Counted from the stretch's first letter, positions 34,548 to 44,263 are shown. The stretch: DNA of 64,000 nucleotides from Paenibacillus brevis (GCF_018919145.1 NZ_JAHLQJ010000020.1:18393-82392), one strand, 5' to 3'. Notes: generated by a model from the sequence alone, not told the origin. Program-made: numbers and translations.

Positions 34548-36167
34548 ATGAACCATGACCATAATCTCAAGCTAGCGGTAACTGATGGCGAGACCTCGCT
34601 TGGCATTGAGCTAGGGTCGACCCGGATCAAGGCTGTATTGATTAACCGCCAATTCGAGACGATCGCCTCCGGCAGCTATGAGTGGGAGAACCAGCTGGTG
34701 GATGGATACTGGACGTACAACCTGACCGACATTACGAAGGGTCTTCAAGAAGCATATCGCGAATTAAGCCGGGAGGTGGAGCGGCAATACGGAGTCAAGC
34801 TTACCCGAATCGGTTCTATCGGATTTTCGGCCATGATGCATGGATACATGGCCTTTGACAGTACCGGTGAATTGCTGGTTCCGTTCCGGACCTGGCGCAA
34901 TTCGACGACTGGTGCGGCGGCCCGGCAATTAACGGATGTGTTCCAGTTCAACATTCCTGAACGCTGGAGTATTGCGCATTTGTATCAAGCGATTCTGAAC
35001 GGGGAGCAGCACGTGCCCCGGATTGATTATATGACGACATTAGCCGGGTATATTCACTGGCTGCTGACCGGCACCAAAGCATTGGGAATCGGCGATGCCT
35101 CGGGCATGTTCCCGATCGATGAGACGATACAGGATTACAACGCGAAGATGGTACAGCAATTTGAAGAGTTGGTGGCAGAAAAGGGATATCCCTGGAAGCT
35201 GCGGAACATTCTTCCCAAGGTATACACTGCAGGCGTTGAGGCAGGCAGCTTGAGTCTTGAAGGGGCTAGAATTTTGGATCCAGCCGGGAACTTGGAGGCC
35301 GGAATTCCGCTGTGCCCTCCGGAGGGCGACGCCGGAACCGGGATGGTGGCGACCAATAGCGTGAAGAAGCGCACCGGCAATATCTCGGTCGGGACCTCCG
35401 TATTTGCCATGATTGTGTTGGAGAAGGAGCTGTCTGCCGTCTATCCGGAGATCGACATGGTGACAACCCCGGATGGGAGCCCGGTAGGCATGGTGCACGC
35501 CAACAACTGCTCCAGCGAGATTAATGCCTGGCTGGGACTGTTCCAGGAATTCTATACCGCCATGGGGCAGAAGGCAGACAAGAATCAATTGTACAGCGTC
35601 TTGTTCAACCAAGCGCTGGCAGCTGATCCGGACGGCGGCGGGTTGCTCAGCTACGGGTATTTTTCCGGAGAAAATATTACCGGCATGGAGAAGGGACGTC
35701 CGCTGTTCGTCCGCTCGCCGGAGAGCCGGTTCAACTTGGCTAACTTTATGCGGGTTCATCTATTCTCAGCCTTTGCGGCCTTGAAGCTGGGGATGGATAT
35801 TCTGACGAAGCAGGAGCATGTCGCCATCGACAGTATTCTGGCCCATGGCGGCTTATTCAAGACACCGAAGGTCGGCCAGCGGATTGTAGCGGCGGCGCTG
35901 AATGTTCCGGTATCCGTCATGGACACAGCAGGCGAGGGCGGTGCTTGGGGCATGGCGATCTTGGCTTCATATATGACGAACAAGGACACAAAAGAGCCAC
36001 TGGACAGCTTCCTTGCGGAGCAGGTGTTCAAGAACGCGCAAGGGCAGGAGATCAAACCGGATCTATCCGACGTTACTGGCTTCGAAGTGTTTATGGAACG
36101 CTACAGCAAAGGACTGCCTATCGAACAGGCGGCCATTGACTACTTTGTAGAGAACGGGAGGGATTGA
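34548..36167 (+). CDS. FGGY family kinase, probable L-ribulokinase
   Basis: About 539 residues from ATG 34548 (AGAGGAG 10 bases upstream; GTG 34542 alternative). FGGY kinase: N-terminal phosphate motif [14 protein letters not shown] (about residues 19-32), [12 protein letters not shown] near 101, ATP-side motifs [12 protein letters not shown] and [11 protein letters not shown] near 464. It looks more like xylulokinase-type FGGY proteins than classical AraB. Because it is first in an operon with araD and araA, L-ribulose is the likely substrate, giving L-ribulose 5-phosphate. It is followed at one base by araD. Confidence 0.85.
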   Translation: MNHDHNLKLAVTDGETSLGIELGSTRIKAVLINRQFETIASGSYEWENQLVDGYWTYNLTDITKGLQEAYRELSREVERQYGVKLTRIGSIGFSAMMHGYMAFDSTGELLVPFRTWRNSTTGAAARQLTDVFQFNIPERWSIAHLYQAILNGEQHVPRIDYMTTLAGYIHWLLTGTKALGIGDASGMFPIDETIQDYNAKMVQQFEELVAEKGYPWKLRNILPKVYTAGVEAGSLSLEGARILDPAGNLEAGIPLCPPEGDAGTGMVATNSVKKRTGNISVGTSVFAMIVLEKELSAVYPEIDMVTTPDGSPVGMVHANNCSSEINAWLGLFQEFYTAMGQKADKNQLYSVLFNQALAADPDGGGLLSYGYFSGENITGMEKGRPLFVRSPESRFNLANFMRVHLFSAFAALKLGMDILTKQEHVAIDSILAHGGLFKTPKVGQRIVAAALNVPVSVMDTAGEGGAWGMAILASYMTNKDTKEPLDSFLAEQVFKNAQGQEIKPDLSDVTGFEVFMERYSKGLPIEQAAIDYFVENGRD

Positions 36168-36168
36168 G

Positions 36169-36864
36169 ATGCTTGAGAGATTAAAAGAAGAGGTCTATGA
36201 GGCGAATCTGGAGCTGCCCAGACATGGACTGGTCAAATTCACCTGGGGCAATGTAAGCGCGGTGGATCGCGAGAGCGGTCTGTTCGTCATCAAGCCCAGC
36301 GGGGTGAGCTATGACAAGATGAAACCGAGCGACATGGTGGTCGTTGATCTGGACGGGAATGTGGTCGAGGGAGAGCTTAGACCTTCCTCCGATACGCCGA
36401 CCCATGCTGTGCTTTACAAGCATTACAGGGAAATAGGCGGCATCGTGCATACCCATTCCACCTGGGCGACGATCTGGGCTCAAGCCGGGCTGGACGTTCC
36501 TGTGATGGGCACGACGCATGCCGATACCTTCTACGGGGCGGTACCGTGTACCCGCTTTCTGACGCAGGAGGAGGTTGACCGCGGCTATGAAATCGAGACC
36601 GGGCGACTGATCATCGAGACATTCGAGCAGAGGGGACTGGATGTTATGGCTATCCCCGGCGTGCTGCTCAAGGGGCATGCGCCGTTTACCTGGGGCAAGG
36701 ATGCCAATTCGGCCGTAGTCAACAGTGTGGTGCTGGAGGAGGTCGCGAAGATGAACCTGTTTGCGCGCGAATTGAACCATTTTGCCGATGAATTGCCGCA
36801 GCGCATTCTGGATAAGCACTATTTGCGCAAGCACGGGAAGGATGCGTACTACGGACAAAAATAG
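36169..36864 (+). CDS. araD: L-ribulose-5-phosphate 4-epimerase AraD
   Basis: 231 residues, normal length for class II aldolase-type epimerases. Visible features: [20 protein letters not shown] (about 28-47), zinc ligands in [13 protein letters not shown] (His 95 and 97 by count) and a later His in [11 protein letters not shown] (about 171), and a C-terminal [15 protein letters not shown]. It converts L-ribulose 5-phosphate to D-xylulose 5-phosphate, feeding the pentose phosphate pathway. The start follows the kinase stop at one base. Confidence 0.95.
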   Translation: MLERLKEEVYEANLELPRHGLVKFTWGNVSAVDRESGLFVIKPSGVSYDKMKPSDMVVVDLDGNVVEGELRPSSDTPTHAVLYKHYREIGGIVHTHSTWATIWAQAGLDVPVMGTTHADTFYGAVPCTRFLTQEEVDRGYEIETGRLIIETFEQRGLDVMAIPGVLLKGHAPFTWGKDANSAVVNSVVLEEVAKMNLFARELNHFADELPQRILDKHYLRKHGKDAYYGQK

Positions 36865-36889
36865 TCCGATTCACAATAAAAGGGAAGTT

Positions 36890-37094
36890 GTTCAAAAAGT
36901 CATCTTTTGATCACGAAGTATTTTAAGGTGTTGATTCGACATCGAATCTTGCGTTCACCCTAGAAGTCAAGCGGATGCTTACGAGGTATGCTTCCTTCGG
37001 AAGCATTTCACTCATGTAGGTTTTGCCTACATTCCGTTCCTCCTTCTTCAGGTTCTCGCAACCTTCCCGGTGCTGAAAAGCCGACTTTTTGAAC
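36890..37094. repeat. Hairpin-rich MITE-like element, copy 1 (between araD and araA)
   Basis: 205 bp bounded by GTTCAAAAAGTC (36890-36901) and its complement GACTTTTTGAAC (37083-37094). Internal hairpins include GATTCGA/TCGAATC, ATGCTTCC/GGAAGCAT and ATGTAGG/CCTACAT. It has no coding capacity. A roughly 80% identical copy lies at 58417-58619. It separates araD from araA, 26 bases before the araA start, so the message must carry the structure. No clear target duplication is seen. Confidence 0.88.
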
Positions 37095-37120
37095 TCTCAA
37101 TAAAAGAGAGGATGAGTAAA

Positions 37121-38539
37121 ATGACAGCAGCGAAGCAATTTTGGTTTGTAGTGGGATCGCAGCATTTGTACGGAGAAGAAGCCTTGGCCGAAGTGAAGGC
37201 CCACGCTCAGAAGATGACCGATGCCTTGAACGGAAGCGGGGTACTGCCGTATCCGCTGGTGTTGCAGGATTTGGCTGTAAGTGCGGATAAGATCACCTCC
37301 ATCATGAAGGAAGTGAACTACCGGGACGAGGTGGCAGGAGTAATTACCTGGATGCACACCTTCTCCCCGGCAAAAATGTGGATTCGCGGAACGAAGCTTC
37401 TGCAGAAGCCGCTGCTTCATCTGGCTACGCAGTATAACGAGAGTATTCCATGGTCCACCATTGACATGGACTTTATGAACCTGAACCAGGCTGCCCATGG
37501 CGACCGGGAGTATGGCTTCATCAATGCCCGGCTCAACAAGCAGAACAAGATTGTGGTCGGCTACTGGGAGCGTCCGGAGGTTCAGCGGCAAATCGCGGAC
37601 TGGATGGATGTGGCGGTAGCTTACAACGAGAGCTTCCATATCAAAGTAGCCCGCTTTGGAGATAACATGCGCAATGTCGGCGTGACGGAAGGCGACAAGG
37701 TAGAGGCTCAGATTCAATTTGGCTGGACCGTAGACTACTTCGGCATCGGTGATCTTGTGCAGTACGTAGAGGCCGTGACCGAGCAAGAGGTAAATGCACT
37801 GTTCACTGAATATGCCGAGCTGTACGACTTCGATTATGGCGATTACAGCAAGGAAGATTGGGAAGCCAGCGTGAAGGTGCAGGCTAGCTATGAAATTGCT
37901 ATCAAGCGCTTCTTGGACAATGGGGGATACAATGCCTTCACCTCCAACTTCGAGGACCTGCACGGCATGAAGCAGCTGCCCGGGCTTGCCGTACAGCGCC
38001 TGATGGCTCAAGGCTACGGCTTCGCCGGTGAGGGAGACTGGAAGACGGCAGCGCTGGATCGTCTGCTCAAGGTGATGAGCCATAACCGGAACACCGGCTT
38101 CATGGAGGATTACACCTATGAGCTGGCGCCAGGGCAGGAAGCGATCCTGCAATCCCATATGCTAGAGGTCGATCCAAGTCTGGCAGGCAACAAACCGAAG
38201 ATTGTCGTATCCCCTCTGGGCATCGGCGACCGTGAAGATCCGGCCCGTCTCGTGTTCGACGGCAAGGCGGGAGAAGGCGTCGTCGTATCGATGGCGGATT
38301 TTGGTACGCATTACAAGCTGCTGATCAACGAGGTTGAAGCGTTCGAACCGACGGTTCCCGCTCCGAAGCTGCCGGTAGCCCGCGTGCTGTGGAAGGTGAA
38401 GCCGAACTTCCAGGACGGGGTGAAGGCCTGGATCGAGAACGGCGGCGGCCATCATACAGTTGTATCTCTTAATCTGACAACGGATCAAATTGTGACTTAC
38501 GCCAAGCTGGTGAACCTGGAGTACGCAGTCATCAAGTAA
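37121..38539 (+). CDS. araA: L-arabinose isomerase AraA
   Basis: About 472 residues from ATG 37121, with GAGAGG 9 bases upstream; the frame is open further into the repeat element, but that part is not coding. Family signatures: FWFVVGSQHLYGEE at the N-terminus, MHTFSPAKMWIRG (about residues 85-97), a Glu-containing FTSNFEDLHGMKQLPGLAVQRLM, and the late HH of NGGGHHTVVS. It isomerises L-arabinose to L-ribulose with Mn2+ in the cytoplasm. It is the last gene of the operon, 3' of the repeat element. Confidence 0.95.
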   Translation: MTAAKQFWFVVGSQHLYGEEALAEVKAHAQKMTDALNGSGVLPYPLVLQDLAVSADKITSIMKEVNYRDEVAGVITWMHTFSPAKMWIRGTKLLQKPLLHLATQYNESIPWSTIDMDFMNLNQAAHGDREYGFINARLNKQNKIVVGYWERPEVQRQIADWMDVAVAYNESFHIKVARFGDNMRNVGVTEGDKVEAQIQFGWTVDYFGIGDLVQYVEAVTEQEVNALFTEYAELYDFDYGDYSKEDWEASVKVQASYEIAIKRFLDNGGYNAFTSNFEDLHGMKQLPGLAVQRLMAQGYGFAGEGDWKTAALDRLLKVMSHNRNTGFMEDYTYELAPGQEAILQSHMLEVDPSLAGNKPKIVVSPLGIGDREDPARLVFDGKAGEGVVVSMADFGTHYKLLINEVEAFEPTVPAPKLPVARVLWKVKPNFQDGVKAWIENGGGHHTVVSLNLTTDQIVTYAKLVNLEYAVIK

Positions 38540-38629
38540 GCGCCTGGTACACTTGAAACTGTCCACTTTCCTTTCTGTGCTCCGGTATAGGATAATAGCC
38601 TTATATATCGAAAAAGGAGAGTGGGCGGC

Positions 38630-39271
38630 TTGAATCGCGCCAAGGTGATGCTGGTCGAGGACGACCTGGACTGGAGCGGCGGATTGCGGAATTTTTTCGC
38701 CAACGAACCCGAGTTCGAGATTATTTCATGTGTGGACAGCAAGGAGGCTTGTCTGGCTGCACTCGATGATTTGGGCGTGGATATCGTGCTTATGGATATC
38801 ATACTGGGAGACTCCGGTGCGACCGGACTGGATGCCGCTCTGGAGATTGCCCACAGACATCCTGCGGTCAAAGTCATTATGCTCAGCTCCCTGGATAACG
38901 ATGATGAGGTGTTTAACGAGGCCTTTCTGAACGGCGCCTATGATTTTGTATATAAGAATGAATTCGAACAGATTCCTGCGGTGATATCAAATGCGTTAAG
39001 AGATCAGGAGACCAAATATGGTCCCCGTCTGAAGAAGCTCGTCTATGATAAGAAAAGAAAGCTGCTGAACCCGTACGATGTTGTGCTGCTCAAGCTCATA
39101 CTCGAAGGGAAGACGCAGCAGGAGATTGCGGATATGAACTGCGTCAGCCTGTCCGCGGTGAAGAAGCATGTTAGCAGAGTGCTGGATAAGTTCCAATGGA
39201 GCCGCTCCACCAAGGAATTAGCGGATAAATGCCAAAAGTGGGGGCTGTTTGAGGAAGTGAGGGACGTATGA
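38630..39271 (+). CDS. NarL/LuxR-type response regulator
   Basis: About 213 residues. The TTG at 38630 is preferred over GTG 38621, because AGGAG (38615-38619) would touch the latter. Receiver domain with VEDD, phospho-Asp in IVLMDIILGD (about residue 55) and MLSS. A LuxR/GerE-type C-terminal HTH (LILEGKTQQEIADMNCVSLSAVKKHVSRVLDKF) follows. The kinase gene downstream overlaps it by four bases (ATGA). Target genes unknown; the riboswitch-controlled permease downstream has its own promoter. Confidence 0.9.
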   Translation: MNRAKVMLVEDDLDWSGGLRNFFANEPEFEIISCVDSKEACLAALDDLGVDIVLMDIILGDSGATGLDAALEIAHRHPAVKVIMLSSLDNDDEVFNEAFLNGAYDFVYKNEFEQIPAVISNALRDQETKYGPRLKKLVYDKKRKLLNPYDVVLLKLILEGKTQQEIADMNCVSLSAVKKHVSRVLDKFQWSRSTKELADKCQKWGLFEEVRDV

Positions 39272-40590
39272 TCATCGCGTTCTTCTTGCTGCTGTTTGTA
39301 GTCATGATGCCGACCAGCATCTATTTGCTTGTGAAGCAAAGAGAGAACCGGCTGCTATTTTGGGGAGCCCTGATCATCCTTACAGTGGGATTAAGCGGCC
39401 TTCAGGTCGGATTGGAGAAGCTGGCGCTTCCCCTTATGGAATCCAGCGGAGCCGGTGATCCCTGGATTAACGCGATCTATATCGTCACCGCCTTTTTAAA
39501 TATCATTATCCATGCTTTTCCCTATTATTTGATCCTTGTATTTTTCATGTATTTCTCGGGCTATTCCACCGCGCTTGCTACTGGCTTGCTGCTCGTTCCG
39601 GCTCTGCTGACCTTTGTTTTCAGCGATGTATACCCCGCGGCCAGGATGAACTACTCGTATATTTTAAGCTGGGCGATTCCCTATATGCTGGCGTCGGCTG
39701 CATTATTTGCGATTGGGCTGCTGAAGGTCGAGAATATCAAGCATAAGCGTCTCCAATACTTCGGGATCGGGATGATCGTCCTGATTCCCGAAGTTTTTTT
39801 GCTGCTGCTGCAGCTGGAGGGCATCTATTTTGAGCTCCCTATAGCCATCTTGACCTTTATTCCTATCTTATGCTTGATCAGCCTGCTGCTCGGGTTGATC
39901 TTCTATGTCTACAATGTCTTCGCCCGCTTTCAATCCGCTACCGTGCTTACGAAGATGCAAATAGGGACCAGCATGATGCAGCATGCCTTCAAGAACGCCA
40001 TATCCAAAAACAAGCTCCACGCGCTGAATATGCAGCGCAGCCTGGAGGCGCAGCAGTATGAGGCAGCTGGAAATCATCTGAACAACCTGCTAAACTCCAA
40101 TGATCATCTAATGAGCATGGTGTCCAAGCTGTCCTATCTGACCCGCAGCCGCATCTCGCTTGAGCTGGAAACCCTGGACATTTCCGGCTTGCTTCGGGAG
40201 GTGCTGGATCAGTGGACAACCCCGGCGGTTGCCATTGAGACTCGGTTTACTCCCGCAATCATGGAGCTTGATCGGACACTGGTCGCGGAGTGCTTCTCGA
40301 ATGTGATCAGCAATGCCGTGGAAGCGATGGAGGGCAAGGGAACACTGACAGTAACGGTCGAGAGGATCAAACATAAGGTGAAGGTCTCTTTTTCCGATAC
40401 AGGCAAGGGAATGGACAAGGAGCAGGTCAAGCGGATGTTTGAGCCGTTCTTCTCCACCAAACATAAGTCGGGACATAACTTTGGACTGGGCATGTTCTAT
40501 GTCAGGAAAATTATGAGCGCGCATCGGGGGAAGGTTGCCGTGGCCAGCCAGCTTGGCAAAGGCACGACAGTTACGTTGTATTTCTCTTAG
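39268..40590 (+). CDS. Membrane sensor histidine kinase paired with the LuxR-type regulator
   Basis: 440 residues. Seven or so N-terminal hydrophobic segments (about 1-230) are followed by a cytoplasmic histidine kinase. A probable phospho-His lies in MQHAFKNAISKNKLHAL (about residue 237). ATPase boxes are NVISNAVEAMEGKG, DTGKGM and GHNFGLGMFYVRKI. The organisation resembles membrane-embedded sensors of the 7TM or 5TM type, with little extracellular domain. Overlaps the regulator gene by ATGA. Confidence 0.88.
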   Translation: MIIAFFLLLFVVMMPTSIYLLVKQRENRLLFWGALIILTVGLSGLQVGLEKLALPLMESSGAGDPWINAIYIVTAFLNIIIHAFPYYLILVFFMYFSGYSTALATGLLLVPALLTFVFSDVYPAARMNYSYILSWAIPYMLASAALFAIGLLKVENIKHKRLQYFGIGMIVLIPEVFLLLLQLEGIYFELPIAILTFIPILCLISLLLGLIFYVYNVFARFQSATVLTKMQIGTSMMQHAFKNAISKNKLHALNMQRSLEAQQYEAAGNHLNNLLNSNDHLMSMVSKLSYLTRSRISLELETLDISGLLREVLDQWTTPAVAIETRFTPAIMELDRTLVAECFSNVISNAVEAMEGKGTLTVTVERIKHKVKVSFSDTGKGMDKEQVKRMFEPFFSTKHKSGHNFGLGMFYVRKIMSAHRGKVAVASQLGKGTTVTLYFS

Positions 40591-40673
40591 CAAATCGTGG
40601 AATATACTTGCTTGGCGGCCGTGAAAGAGGAGCCGTTGAGCTGTGGACGAATGCGTATGTGAAAAAAAGATCA

Positions 40674-40702
40674 TTGACAAACAATATCAATCCGACTAGC
40701 AT
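40674..40702 (+). promoter_or_regulatory. Promoter upstream of the glycine riboswitch
   Basis: TTGACA (40674-40679) with TAGCAT (40697-40702) after 17 bases, about 60 bases before the aptamer stem. Confidence 0.5.
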
Positions 40703-40751
40703 AGTATCAATAATTCAATACGCAGCGTGCTTTGAATGCTATGGATCACAC

Positions 40752-40840
40752 TATAGCAGGAGCAGCTTCTGGAGAGACCGCGGATGTCGCGGCGCCGAAG
40801 GGTTCACAATCTCAGGCAAAAGGACAGAAGAGTAGAAACG
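40752..40840 (+). ncRNA. Glycine riboswitch aptamer (single)
   Basis: Conserved glycine-aptamer parts are in order: GGAGAG (40771-40776), GCGCCGAAGGG (around 40792-40802) and CTCAGGCAAAAGGACAG (40811-40827). The closing P1 helix pairs CTTCT (40766-40770) with AGAAG (40826-40830). A second conserved aptamer is not seen in the following 80 bases, so this is a singleton or has lost its partner. A terminator precedes the permease gene. Confidence 0.88.
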
Positions 40841-40923
40841 AACGAAATCTGCATACCGCAGTTGACCCTCTTTATTCGGGGATGCGGCAGGGCAGAGAGG
40901 ATTCGTATTACTTTTTGTGCCCG

Positions 40924-40952
40924 GAGATTGGAGTGATCCAATCTCTTTTTTT
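40924..40952 (+). terminator. Expression-platform terminator of the glycine riboswitch
   Basis: Perfect stem GAGATTGGA/TCCAATCTC with loop GTGA and seven T, between aptamer and permease gene. Glycine binding would either form it (off) or prevent it (on). The competing antiterminator was not modelled. Confidence 0.85.
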
Positions 40953-41014
40953 GTTGGTTGACATTGTTGCCCCTCACTGCAGAGAGCGAAACAATCTTAA
41001 GGGGGAGCTTAGTT

Positions 41015-42355
41015 ATGGCACAGCAGGAATTAAAGCGGGATTTAGAGAACCGTCATGTACAACTCATTGCTATAGGAGGAACGATTGGAACAGGATTGTT
41101 CCTGGGGTCCGGAAAGGCCATTCAACAGGCCGGTCCATCTATCGTGCTTACGTATCTTATTGTGGGGATCGCTGTATTCTTTGTGATGAGAGCGCTGGGA
41201 GAGCTGTTGCTGTCGAAGGCGGGCTACCAGTCGTTTACCGATATTGCCCAGGATTATCTGGGAGAGCGGGTGGCCTTTATCACCGGCTGGACCTATTGGT
41301 TCTGCTGGATTATGACGGCGATGGCCGACGTCATTGCCGTAGGCATTTACGTGAAATATTGGTTCGATATCCCGCAATGGGTGCCGGAGCTGATCTGTCT
41401 GATCGTGCTGCTCGGGCTGAATTTGTTAACAGTCAAAAATTTCGGGGAGCTGGAGTTCTGGTTTGCCCTGATTAAAGTCATTACAATCCTGGCCCTGATC
41501 GGACTGGGCATCGTGCTGCTGGTTATCGGGTTCAAGACCGAGGCGGGAGCCGTGTCAGTGACCAACCTGTGGAACCATGGAGGCATCTTCCCCAATGGGA
41601 TCACCGGGTTTCTCTTATCCTTCCAGATGGTCGTCTTTGCATTCGTTGGAGTGGAGCTGGTAGGGGTATCTGCGGCGGAAACCTCCAATCCGGAGAAAAA
41701 TATCCCGTCTGCCATCAACAAAATTCCGATGCGGATTTTGTTCTTCTATGTGGGAGCGATTTTAGCCTTGCTGTGCATCAATCCCTGGACTCAGCTTACC
41801 GCAGGGGAGAGCCCGTTCGTACGGACCTTTGCCCTGGTCGGGGTTCCGGTCGCCGCCGGGATCATCAACTTCGTCGTGCTGACCTCGGCGGCTTCTGCCT
41901 GCAATAGCGGAATGTTCTCGACCAGCCGGATTCTCTACAATTTGGGGAACAAGAATCAGGCGCCGAAATCCTTTGGCAAGCTGAACAAAAATCACGTGCC
42001 GCGCAACGGCCTGCTTATCTCAACGCTCATCCTGTCGGGGGGAGCGCTTTTAAGCAAGCTCATCCCGGAGCAAGCCTTCGGCGTAGTGACGACTATCAGC
42101 GCGATTTGCTTCATCTGGGTGTGGGGAGTTGTGCTGATCAGCCATATCCGGTACAAGAAGCAGCAGCCTCAGCTACATGCAGCCTCGAAATTCAAGGCGC
42201 CGTGGACACCGTTCATCAACTATGCGGTCCTCGTTCTGTTCGCTATCATCCTTATCATTATGCTCATTGCTGACGAGACGCGTCCGGCCCTGCTGCTTAC
42301 GCCTTTATGGTTTGTGCTGCTGTTTGCGCTCTCCTATATCAAACGAGTCCGATAA
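41015..42355 (+). CDS. cycA: Amino acid permease, CycA-like (glycine/D-alanine/D-serine)
   Basis: About 446 residues, APC superfamily, AAT family with twelve helices. IGGTIGTGLFLGSGKAIQQAGPS near residue 18 is the conserved first-helix motif, and AETSNPEKNIPSAI near 228 is also typical. Similarity to CycA and the upstream glycine riboswitch both point to glycine, probably with D-alanine or D-serine, co-transported with H+. ATG 41015 follows AAGGGGGAG. Direction of transport (import or export) is not certain; the riboswitch logic would tell. Confidence 0.88.
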   Translation: MAQQELKRDLENRHVQLIAIGGTIGTGLFLGSGKAIQQAGPSIVLTYLIVGIAVFFVMRALGELLLSKAGYQSFTDIAQDYLGERVAFITGWTYWFCWIMTAMADVIAVGIYVKYWFDIPQWVPELICLIVLLGLNLLTVKNFGELEFWFALIKVITILALIGLGIVLLVIGFKTEAGAVSVTNLWNHGGIFPNGITGFLLSFQMVVFAFVGVELVGVSAAETSNPEKNIPSAINKIPMRILFFYVGAILALLCINPWTQLTAGESPFVRTFALVGVPVAAGIINFVVLTSAASACNSGMFSTSRILYNLGNKNQAPKSFGKLNKNHVPRNGLLISTLILSGGALLSKLIPEQAFGVVTTISAICFIWVWGVVLISHIRYKKQQPQLHAASKFKAPWTPFINYAVLVLFAIILIIMLIADETRPALLLTPLWFVLLFALSYIKRVR

Positions 42356-42361
42356 AACGAG

Positions 42362-42412
42362 AAAACCCGGTATCAGGGGGAGAAGGCCAAAGCCTCCCTG
42401 ATACCGGGTTTT
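42362..42412. terminator. Bidirectional terminator between cycA and the iron-uptake operon
   Basis: AAAACCCGGTATCAGGG pairs with CCCTGATACCGGGTTTT, giving T tracts on both strands. Serves both convergent units. Confidence 0.92.
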
Positions 42413-42428
42413 CTATATTCAAGTCCCA

Positions 42429-43235
42429 CTACAGGATAGCGTGATGCCGTCCTCTTGGAACTACCATGGGCGAACCGCACAGCGGGTCTTGAATGACAGT
42501 GCAATTCAGTCCGAAGATATCCTTGACCATGGTGCTTGTAATGACCTCTGAAGGTGTTCCTTCCGTGACCAGCTTTCCTTCATGCATCGCAAAGATATGG
42601 TCCGCATACCGCGCCGACAGATTGATATCATGAAGCACCATCATGATCGTCGTGCCGTGCTTGCGGTTTAGATCGGTAAGCAGATCAAGAATCTCGACCT
42701 GATAGGTAATATCCAAGAAGGTCGTCGGTTCGTCCAGGAACAGGATATCGGTCTGTTGCGCCAGGGCCATCGCAATCCAGACACGTTGTCTCTGGCCGCC
42801 GGACAGCTCATCGATATCATGGTTGGCGAACTCGGTGATATTCATAATTTCCATCGCTTCCGCGACGGCCTCATAATCCTTCCTGGACCATCCGCTAAAC
42901 ATGGATTGATGCGGAAATCTTCCGCGTCCGACCAAGTCTGCAACGGAAATGCCCTCCGGGACGATCGGAGACTGCGGGAGCATTCCGATGACACGGGCCA
43001 GCTTCTTCGGCGGAATCTTGCTGATCGGCTTGCCATCGACAGTAACCTGGCCGGAGATCGGCTTGATCAGCCTTGCCAGCGTCTTGAGCAGCGTCGATTT
43101 GCCGCAGCCGTTCGCTCCGATAATGACACTGATTTTGTTGCTGGGGATCACAAGATCGATCCCGTGAATTACCGTCTTATGGTCATAGCCGGCAACCAGT
43201 TGCTCGGCTTGAAACAGATGTGTGGCTGGCATCAT
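42429..43235 (-). CDS. Ferric-siderophore ABC transporter ATPase (FecE/FepC family)
   Basis: 268 residues. Walker A GANGCGKST (about 38-46), Q-loop MLPQSP, signature DELSGGQRQR and Walker B ILFLDEPTTFLDI are intact. The spacing and the C-terminus fit FepC/FecE/FhuC ATPases. It energises the permease pair encoded just upstream and overlaps the preceding gene by four bases. It is the last gene of a four-gene Fur-type operon. Confidence 0.93.
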   Translation of the reverse strand: MMPATHLFQAEQLVAGYDHKTVIHGIDLVIPSNKISVIIGANGCGKSTLLKTLARLIKPISGQVTVDGKPISKIPPKKLARVIGMLPQSPIVPEGISVADLVGRGRFPHQSMFSGWSRKDYEAVAEAMEIMNITEFANHDIDELSGGQRQRVWIAMALAQQTDILFLDEPTTFLDITYQVEILDLLTDLNRKHGTTIMMVLHDINLSARYADHIFAMHEGKLVTEGTPSEVITSTMVKDIFGLNCTVIQDPLCGSPMVVPRGRHHAIL

Positions 43236-44263
43236 AACTCTCCCTTCCGATTCATTTGGATAAGCAGGAAGATCAGGTAAGGCGCTCCGAGCAATCCTGT
43301 AATAATCCCGACAGGATATCTGACCTCGAAGAGAAATTGCCCGATCAGATCCGCGCCCAGAACCAGATTAGCTCCAACAAGACCGGCGGGCACCACATTG
43401 GAATGGCCGGCCCCGACTAATCGGGTTGCGATCGGTCCTGCAAGGAAGGAGACGAAGGCAATCGGTCCGGTCGTTGCGGTAGCAATAGCAACCATGGCGA
43501 CAGAGCTGATAATCAGCACGATTCTTGTCTTGTCCGTATTCAGGCCAAGCGATGAAGCGGATTGCTCCCCGAGCTCCAGCAAGCTCAGATGCTTGCTGAG
43601 GGCAATCAGAATCGGTGCCAGCATGATCACCGTGATCAAGAGCGGAGGCAGTTCCTTCATTTGGGAGCCGTTCAGGCTGCCCGTAAGCCATCTGAGAGCA
43701 GAAGGGATATCTTGCTGCGCACTGATCAGAATCAGATAGGACACCACTGCATCCAGCATAGCCTGCATCCCGATACCGATCAGAATCAGCCGTCCAATGG
43801 AGAAGGATCTTCCTCGGGACAGCAGATACATAATAAGGACCGTAATCAATCCGGCCACCACGGACGCGACCGATACTACAGCATTGGTGGAATGCAGAAT
43901 GGTTATACAAAAGACAGCAGCTGCACTGGAACCGGAGGTAATACCGATAATGTTCGGATTCGCAAGCGGGTTGCGCAGCATCGTCTGGAAGACGATCCCG
44001 GCCATCCCGAAGGCCATGCCGGAGAATAATCCGGCCAGCATTCTCGGCAAGCGGATCGTATTGACGGCGAAGGAGACGCCTTTGACCTGCTCTCCGAACA
44101 GTGCCCGGACAATCTCCTTGACCGGATAGATGGTATTCCCTAAGAGGAGCATGGCGCAGCAGAGCAGCACGGCCAGCAAGGCAAGGCTGCATGTGACAAG
44201 TACCCAGCGGCGACGGCGTTGACGCCGGCCTGACATAATGAATTCTATCGTATCATTTCTCAT
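43232..44263 (-). CDS. FecCD-type siderophore ABC permease
   Basis: 343 residues with about nine or ten helices. Typical FecCD motifs are present: RLPRMLAGLFSGMAFGMAGIVFQTMLRNPLANPNIIGITSG (about 53 on; each core motif visible) and GPIAFVSFLAGPIATRLVG near 270. Heterodimer partner of the preceding permease. Overlaps both neighbours by four bases. Confidence 0.92.
   Translation of the reverse strand: MRNDTIEFIMSGRRQRRRRWVLVTCSLALLAVLLCCAMLLLGNTIYPVKEIVRALFGEQVKGVSFAVNTIRLPRMLAGLFSGMAFGMAGIVFQTMLRNPLANPNIIGITSGSSAAAVFCITILHSTNAVVSVASVVAGLITVLIMYLLSRGRSFSIGRLILIGIGMQAMLDAVVSYLILISAQQDIPSALRWLTGSLNGSQMKELPPLLITVIMLAPILIALSKHLSLLELGEQSASSLGLNTDKTRIVLIISSVAMVAIATATTGPIAFVSFLAGPIATRLVGAGHSNVVPAGLVGANLVLGADLIGQFLFEVRYPVGIITGLLGAPYLIFLLIQMNRKGEL

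Noticed and set aside
37097..38158. 353-codon open frame on the minus strand opposite araA
   Set aside because: araA is certain from family motifs; the antisense translation resembles nothing and lacks start signals.
40832..40920. A second glycine aptamer after the first
   Set aside because: No GCCGAAGG or CAGGCAAAAGG signature occurs in this stretch; only a few paired segments are seen.
43368..44192. 274-codon open frame in another minus-strand frame inside the FecCD-type permease gene
   Set aside because: Composition is that of a shifted frame, while the permease frame is intact and motif-rich.
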